Source: Arctopsyche grandis (lineage: Eukaryota > Arthropoda > Insecta > Trichoptera > Hydropsychidae). Taken from it: DNA of 64,000 nt. Location: assembly GCF_051622035.1 (NCBI RefSeq), contig NC_135355.1, forward strand, positions 42,077,486-42,141,485, read 5' to 3'. Positions 58,501-64,000 of the stretch are shown in pieces (position 1 is the first letter of the stretch; every line of letters starts with the position of its first letter). The notes below the pieces were generated by a model. That model ran no database searches. It saw nothing but the letters and a program-made list of their open reading frames with translations, and was not told where the DNA came from. The translations under genes were made by a program, and so were the position numbers.

Positions 58501-61500
58501 TAAATATTTGGTCAGAATTTATGGAAAATAAACTGTCAGTAATGATTATATATAATATATATAAACATAAATTGGCACAGATAAGTTAAAATACTCAAAA
58601 TTAATACTGACTATATATGTACATACACACTATATGAAAAATCTATTGATTATTTCTTAAGTACTTTCCATATTTTTTTAAAACATTGACCATAGTTTTA
58701 TATGAAAATATTGACCAAATATTCGCCTTAAAATTATTTGATTAGAAACAATATATGTATGTAAGAATATTGAGTTAATAAGTGATTTTTTAATGATATA
58801 ATATAATGGTGTTTGAATATTTGGTAAAAATTTTTAAATAAATGATAAATATATTATAAAGATTAATATTGAAAAATAATCTGGTTAATTAATACTGACC
58901 ATTTACGTGCAATGTTGACCAAATAAATACAGGCCTTTAATATGATACATATGTATAAGTTAGTATTAGAAACAATATAAGCATAGTTATTCAATACATG
59001 GTGAAAGTGCTCAATTTAGGTTTGAAGTGTTAATGACAATAATAAGCACAAAGAATAATTCAAATATTGAAAATATAAAATTCAAAGATTTAACCAATTG
59101 AAATTATAAAAAATAAGATAAGAATTTGAACAAGTGGGTCTAATAATCTACGAAATAAGCTGTATATTTTGGTATTATAATATGTATATATGAATAGAAA
59201 GCAACCATATTATTATTATATTGACACATCTTTTAATAATTCAAAGAAATTCAACATATTTTTTTTATTACACAATTAGTTTACACATATGCGTACGTCA
59301 CATTTTTTTTGTATTTAATGAAGAAAAAGTATTATTAAAGCAATGTTTTTTTTTAATTGTAATGTAAATAATCAGCGAGTAATAATAATAAAATCGATAC
59401 TGCCGATAATGTCGAGGCTGACAATAGAGTAATGACACAATTTCGGAATAACACTTGGCTACAGTTTAATAGAGGTGTACCCAAAAATCTATAATACATA
59501 TGTATGTAGTATCCCTACACATTTTTTCCGGAACGTTGCCATGTGTCACATCATATATAGAGTGCGCAATTCGCCATTGTGGCCAATTCCGGATTGCCAA
59601 AGTACGCAGTATATTCCTGTGACCCATTTTAAACGTGTTTTTCTTTTTAAAAGCGAGCCGTATTGCAAAACACGCGAATCAATTATGCAGGGGGGGGGGG
59701 GGTTGCACAAGTAACAGGGAAGTTTGTTTAATCGATAGCTACATATGACCCGTTTCAAAACTGGTCATTTTTAGGGTTGATATGAAAAACTTTTCTAAAT
59801 TCACTCATATAGGTTTATAAGCATTGTACTTTTCAACCAAGGATATTGTCCAAAACACGATCAGTTTATTTTTTTAAATTTTATTTAATTATTCCAAACA
59901 TTGTCATATTTATATTTGTTAAAATGTCTTTGATATATTTTCGTTTTTGAATGAATATTCAATATTGGTGTGGGTTTCGGGCTCTTAACAATAATCTCTT
60001 TTTCATTATATGGTAGAGAAGCAAATGTCCTTTTTAGTACATTTTTAATTAAACAATTGCAATTATTATTAACAACGGCGATAAATCCACTTGCATTGTT
60101 ACTTTGGCTATTTATATTTAGAGCCATAATAAATAATAATTTAGGATGTAATAAATTACAATAAAATAATAAAAGTAAATAACTTGGGACGTAACGTACG
60201 AAATATCAATCAACGAAACAAGCGAAAGTCCATACATAAAAAGCGAATCAAGTATATACATACGCAAAAGGAGATTTTGCTTCCAGAGCATGTGTCGCGC
60301 GAGCGAGACGACTGTAGAGTCGTCTCACTCATGCACATACGCAAGAGTGACGGCTCACTTGTGCGCATGCGCCAAAGATTTTTAGAGAACTTCAGCATCC
60401 ATGGAAATACAAGCTTGTTGGGAAACAGACTTACAAACAAATTTAGTGGTTAGCATGTAATGCTTGAGTGGTCAACTGAGTGGTCACAGGTTCAATCCCT
60501 GTGCCGGTGCTGCTGGCCAGACCTTGGATAAGTGACTCCAGGTTGATCGTTTCAGAGTTTGCCAATTTATCTGATTTCATGGAAACGGTTCCTACAGATT
60601 GGCAACCTTGTGCTATATATCTCGCTAAATGAGTTTTCAGCATCTCGATTTCGCCGATTTATAAAGTGCTGCAAAATTTGTCCGTAGATGTCTCACTATA
60701 CAGAGCATCATATATAGAGTTTATGGGCTCGACCCGGCCGGTTAATGACTTAAAATCCGGAATAGGGATCCGGACTTCAAAACCCGCCAGATCCGGGTAT
60801 TTAAAGTCGGGTTTTGAAAACTCGGGTTTTCAGAAACCCTAGACTTGTGTGCCAGTCCACGTAAATAACGACATTTTTTCAAGCACTTTGTTCAAGGCAT
60901 TATATGCCAAACAGTCTATTCCACTGGTTATAATATAAATATGAATTGTGATTATGTACTCACGTATGTTGTTTCGTCCAATTGCTTTTGAAACATTAAA
61001 ACCACCGTGAAAAAAGGTGCCGGAACGGCGTTCCGCGTCCTTCTTGGGGAGAAAAGCCCTACCTTATTTATTTTTTATTTTTTTTTATTTTTTTTTTACA
61101 TATATACTAGGAAGACCTTACAGATAAATCCCAATGCGCCTTCCTGGCCAATTACAAATTACAATTACAATTACAAATGCAGCATTTTTATTACAAGTCG
61201 TTGAATTACGAGACACTGAAAAACTCGCAAATTAACGAGACATCTATGAATTGTACATAAATTTTAATGTACATCAATCATACATCAAATAGTGGTGACA
61301 TAGTAGGTAGGAAGGATTTTTAGCCAATTTTTTTTTCCGGGAACCGTTTCAACAATGAAATCAAAGAAAATTGGCAAACTCTGATAGGAAACGATCAACC
61401 TGGAGTCACAATTCAGGTCTGACCAACAGCATACTCTGAAAAATACATTTCCATTTGAGGCCGGGCCCAGGTATCGAACCCCGGCGCCTCTCGACGCTAA

Positions 61501-62328
61501 GCAGAAGCTTAACGATCGAGCTATGCTGCTGGCTTATATTATGATATTTTCCACCTTGGGGAGCGTAGATTATCGGATGTTATTTTAACATATTTATCTG
61601 GTAACCTGCGCTCATCATTACTTTCTTAATTTCAATGTGATGTATGAGTGGAATCTTAATCTATTCTCTTCCATTTGGGCCTCGCTGTGATTTTATTTTT
61701 TTTTATTCATATTTTGTTTTATTTATTTTACTTTTTCTTTTTCCTTTGTACATTTTTATGTACTATTTTAATTGTATTATTATTTTCCATTTATTACTTT
61801 TTTATTATTATTTTATTTTTAATTTTTCTGTTTTTTACTAATTTTACTTGTATTTATATTTTTGTTAAATGTAGGCCATTTTGGCGCATTAGGTTCTTCC
61901 TGTAATGCCACAATGGTCCAAAACTATTAATAAATAAATAAATAAATAACCTTTTAACCATAACGGTATTTTATAGCTAAAAAAACTGCCCCGTATCTGT
62001 ATCATCACTCTATTGTCAAACTCGCTCGTATGAATGGATGAGTAGGTATAATAGTACTCGTCCGTGGAGTGTTTGATAGTCGTATTCTGTGTGTAGTACA
62101 TGTATTATATGTACATATACTGATTGGTTTGTTATGGTTGTTGAATACCTTTTTCTTAATGATCTGGGCACGCACGTGCGCTTCCAGGATGTGCGATTTG
62201 CGAATGTCGCCCACCCGAAACAGGAGACAGAACTCGCCGTCCCTTAAACAGACGACGGCACTGCGCGAGAACAGAAGCGTAGTGGTTCGCTTCTTGGCCC
62301 GAGCCAATTTCGCAAATATTAGACCCAC
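55531..62328 (-). CDS. Inward-rectifier K+ channel (Irk1-like), last 6 exons, 5' partial
   Basis: Exons in order are 62328-62149, 58315-58126, 57936-57812, 56324-56219, 56138-55730 and 55648-55531. All are GT-AG and in phase, giving 375 aa plus stop. The first exon starts at [14 protein letters not shown], the end of M2. The cytoplasmic domain follows: [74 protein letters not shown] and [11 protein letters not shown]. This is the standard Kir C-terminal fold, including PIP2-contacting basics. After [14 protein letters not shown] comes a long divergent tail with a His-rich stretch ([13 protein letters not shown]), ending [10 protein letters not shown]1, the pore helix and TIGYG are absent from 62329-64000 and must lie beyond the window. 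Exon boundaries are absent from the paralogue at 22-26 kb. Confidence 0.93.
56480..57345 (+). repeat. Dispersed repeat interrupted by a hAT MITE
   Basis: It contains 'actagtgttgtgcccgatga' at 56483, a related 'actagtgaaatgagtcccga' at 56575, and two copies of 'atagatggcg(c/t)taaatgct' at 56685 and 56941. It is related to 38330-38660. The segment around 56979 is split by the MITE. Confidence 0.55.
56979..57263. mobile_element. hAT MITE with perfect 8-bp duplication
   Basis: Ends are CAGCGATTCCCAAA and TTTGGGAAACGCTG. CCCTAGAG flanks both sides exactly (56971-56978 and 57264-57271). It is 285 bp long and G/C-richer at the ends (gggtcgcaacccgg). It has no coding capacity. Confidence 0.88.
57345..57705 (+). 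repeat. Retroposon with type A hairpin tail
   Basis: The head matches 25107-25205 and the body carries an (AC)n run near 57570. The 3' hairpin CCATTGTGGC...GCCACAATGG (57634-57674) is followed by 'gttaaataaataaat'. It is probably a short retroposon or a truncated LINE; it has no coding frame. Confidence 0.6.
58410..58960. repeat. TGGTCA/TGACC word cluster
   Basis: Words like 'atttggtcag', 'attgaccaaat', 'ttaatactgacc' and 'atgttgaccaaataaatac' recur at least nine times in both orientations, as at 34.5 and 45.3-45.9 kb. Confidence 0.45.
59885..60127 (-). pseudogene. hAT transposase N-terminal (TTF-type) fragment
   Basis: The frame contains [20 protein letters not shown] and [15 protein letters not shown]. 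It resembles the TTF-type zinc-finger start of ZMYM/ZNF862-like hAT transposases ('F.sLp.nEK..Iv...RPtP.l', 'RhFn..kY'). The following WL..C signature is missing. Element ends were not found. Confidence 0.45.
60438..60700 (+). repeat. tRNA-derived SINE copy
   Basis: It has the head 'agtggttagcatgtaatgct', a B-box-like 'ggttcaatccc' and the shared body. The tail is truncated near 'ccgtagatgtctc'. Confidence 0.65.
60715..60850. repeat. Small inverted-repeat-like segment
   Basis: G/C-rich words 'gggctcgacccgg' and 'cgggttttcagaaaccctag' suggest the two ends of a small MITE. The inverted match is weak. Confidence 0.25.
61105..61535 (-). repeat. SINE, tRNA-like head 2, type B tail
   Basis: In sense it begins with 'gccagcagcatagctcgatc', has the B-box form 'ggttcgatacc', runs through the shared body and ends in the hairpin near 61147-61107. 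It is an almost complete copy. Confidence 0.75.
61870..61950 (+). repeat. Retroposon 3' tail, hairpin type A
   Basis: The hairpin at 61876-61916 (one stem mismatch) is followed by (TAAA)n. Upstream T-rich sequence (61690-61860) may be the degraded body. Confidence 0.65.
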
Positions 62329-62592
62329 CTAGGGACAAAAACAGAAAAAATTGCACTCAGATAGCGTGTAAACAAAACACCGAAACCACCGACATGCAAG
62401 CCTCCACCCACCGGGAACACGGGACGAGATCACACACACACACTAGCCTCCAAGTGACTGACTGCGCGAATTATCGAGGCGGTCCGCCGCCCGTAGAATC
62501 GCACCCCACCATACAAGGCTCCTACCAAGGCAACTGCCAAGTTATATAAAACTAATGAAATTTGGTATACAGTACACTCTCGATTATCCGGG

Positions 62593-62850
62593 CTAATGCT
62601 GGGAAGGAAGGGCACGGATAATTGAACAACAACTTGGTTTCGAATATAATATCATTACAACACAATCTTCTTCACGTCTTGTAGTGTCACCCTCATTTTC
62701 CTCTTGAAAAACAAAAGAAACGATATCTGCATCATCCATGCATTTTTTTTTAAATCTTGCACCCTGGAACCCATTCCTTTTTGAACCAATCTTCAAAAAT
62801 CTCCCTGTCCAACCATGCCCCTTTCTGACTGTAATAACACGGTTCGACAC
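62593..62850 (-). pseudogene. Possible C-terminal part of the Tigger transposase
   Basis: The open frame contains KKCMDDADIVSFVFQEENEG, followed by an acidic run and RREEDCVV. Acidic C-termini are common in jerky/Tigger transposases. It lies downstream of the DDE remnant in the same element. Confidence 0.35.
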
Positions 62851-63483
62851 GAAAAATGGTTCAGAGACGAGATATGACTTTTCTTATAGATCTATGCCCA
62901 GTAAACACGAATCTGTAAATAAAAAATGTTGATTGGCTCGAGATTCGGAGATATGTGTTTTTTAAATCGCGCGATTTTTCTATATCTTGCTGTTGTTCGG
63001 TCGATGTCTCAAAATCTGTCAATTTTCTGTTCACAATAAATATTGGAATTTATAGTCGGGTATTTTATCTTTCATTTGTAGTACTTTCAGCTTTTAAATC
63101 TGTCTAAGTAGTCGTCCAGTTCAAATCAAATGTCAAAAGCACATATTTTCAATTGGGATTTTTTCGCACTGTTAATATAATACTATTTTCTATTGAAACA
63201 TGTTTATTGGGATAGTGTTCTGGCCACATTATTTTTTATTTTCGTTCAAAAGGGTTAATTGTAAGTGTGCTGAATTTTAAATCTGTAAAATTGCGAGCTA
63301 AAAGCTCGTACTAGTATTTACTCGTATTTACACGAATCTGAATTGAAATAATAGGGATAATATATTAAATTGTCTTTATGTGAGATTAAATTACATTCCA
63401 CTTAGAAAAATCATATTTCGACTATTCTTGTGGATTAATAACAAAAATTCGTTTATTTTATCAAGGTAAGCCAGTAATCAATA

Positions 63484-63735
63484 TAATTTAATTTTTCATT
63501 TCATGAGTTCTGATGCGATTGCGCAACACATGAAAGTTATCCTTTCTTTGGACGATTTATATATGTCCAGGAGCGGACTTTTTTCCCATTGAAGCCAGCG
63601 TTTTTGTCGGAAAGCACTTCCAGTACAGGCCTGTTTCATCTGCATCATAGATTTGATCAGGTTGCAAATTTTCTCTTTGCAAATATTCTCGAAATTCCAT
63701 GCAGAATTCATCAGCAATTGAAAATAATTAAACAT
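63484..63735 (-). pseudogene. Tigger/jerky DDE transposase remnant with frameshift
   Basis: One frame reads FREYLQRENLQPDQIYDADE, then TGLYWKCFPTKTLASMGKKS and stops at 63557. The adjacent frame continues SSKERITFMCCAIASE. Together they match the first catalytic block (DADETGLYWK) and 'KERIT..LC.NA' of DDE_1 transposases. A frameshift near 63560-63580 breaks the gene. Confidence 0.85.
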
Positions 63736-64000
63736 ACGTATGTTACGAAAAAATCTGCTCTAAATGGACACGGACTTCTTCGCTGGTCAAAAGCTACTGA
63801 AAGAATTAACGCAATAGTAAAAGACATTTAAATAGGGAACGAAAAACATTTCTGTGTGACATAATTTGTTTAAAATAATACGCGTGTTTACGGCTGCATA
63901 GTCATATAAGAAAAAAATTAAATTAATTAAAAAAATATATTTAATATTTTTCAAGCACGGATAATCCACGCCCGGATAATCGAGAGTTTACTGTATTTAT

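Larger units (their letters stand above)
62570..63993 (-). mobile_element. pogo/Tigger element, decayed
   Basis: Ends CAGTACACTCTCGATTATCC and, inverted, CAGTAAACTCTCGATTATCC form a long terminal repeat of Tigger type. TA flanks both sides (62568-62569 and 63994-63995). It is 1,424 bp long and holds a broken DDE transposase on the minus strand. The segment 63178-63256 is shared with 2277-2355. Confidence 0.88.

Noticed and set aside
61440..61535. Possible minus-strand tRNA gene
   Set aside because: SINE head 2, with the same body and tail as the copy at 37865-38290.
62329..64000. Search for the pore exon of the Irk1-like gene
   Set aside because: No TIGYG-type coding sequence on the minus strand in this interval; the exon must lie outside the window.

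Overview
This is AT-rich eukaryotic nuclear DNA, almost certainly from an insect. Genes are split by GT-AG introns. The proteins are metazoan: an ER co-chaperone of the DNAJC3/P58IPK family and two inward-rectifier potassium channels. Most of the space between exons is transposon debris of insect type. The order cannot be fixed from the sequence alone; a holometabolous insect such as a moth, caddisfly or relative is a guess.

Layout. (1) 1495-7995, minus: a complete nine-exon DNAJC3 gene (501 aa). About 150 bp upstream of its ATG is a composite ER-stress element at 8141-8165. Intron 1 holds a SINE cluster and a near-perfect palindrome; intron 5 holds a degenerate satellite of about 150 bp. (2) 8427-15425: a probable solo LTR, then 13 bp further a complete young Ty3/gypsy retrotransposon on the minus strand, with a 4-bp target duplication, intact gag and pol, and a tRNA-Trp-like primer site. 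Its gag zinc knuckle and primer suggest the CsRn1 clade. (3) 15.5-22 kb: transposon fragments and two weak candidate exons. (4) 22102-26098, minus: a complete two-exon Kir channel (408 aa); a possible alternative first exon lies near 42.1-42.5 kb. (5) 26-55 kb: no confident gene. It is filled with hAT, piggyBac-like and Harbinger-like elements, fold-back elements, LINE and SINE copies and long (TA)n tracts. (6) 55531-62328, minus: the last six exons of a second Kir channel; its pore exons lie beyond the window. (7) 62570-63993: a decayed pogo/Tigger element inside an intron of that gene.

The two Kir genes are same-strand neighbours and probably paralogues. Kir channels carry K+ across the plasma membrane, while DNAJC3 works with BiP in the ER lumen; nothing suggests a functional link beyond proximity.

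The most unusual material is in the repeats. Fold-back elements have arms built from 16-bp iterons. Two retroposon 3' hairpins appear to keep the same loop while all four middle stem pairs differ in a compensated way. One SINE body carries two different tRNA-like heads. Several hAT elements have readable 8-bp target duplications, two of them nested in other elements. All positions come from reading by eye; no database search was possible.
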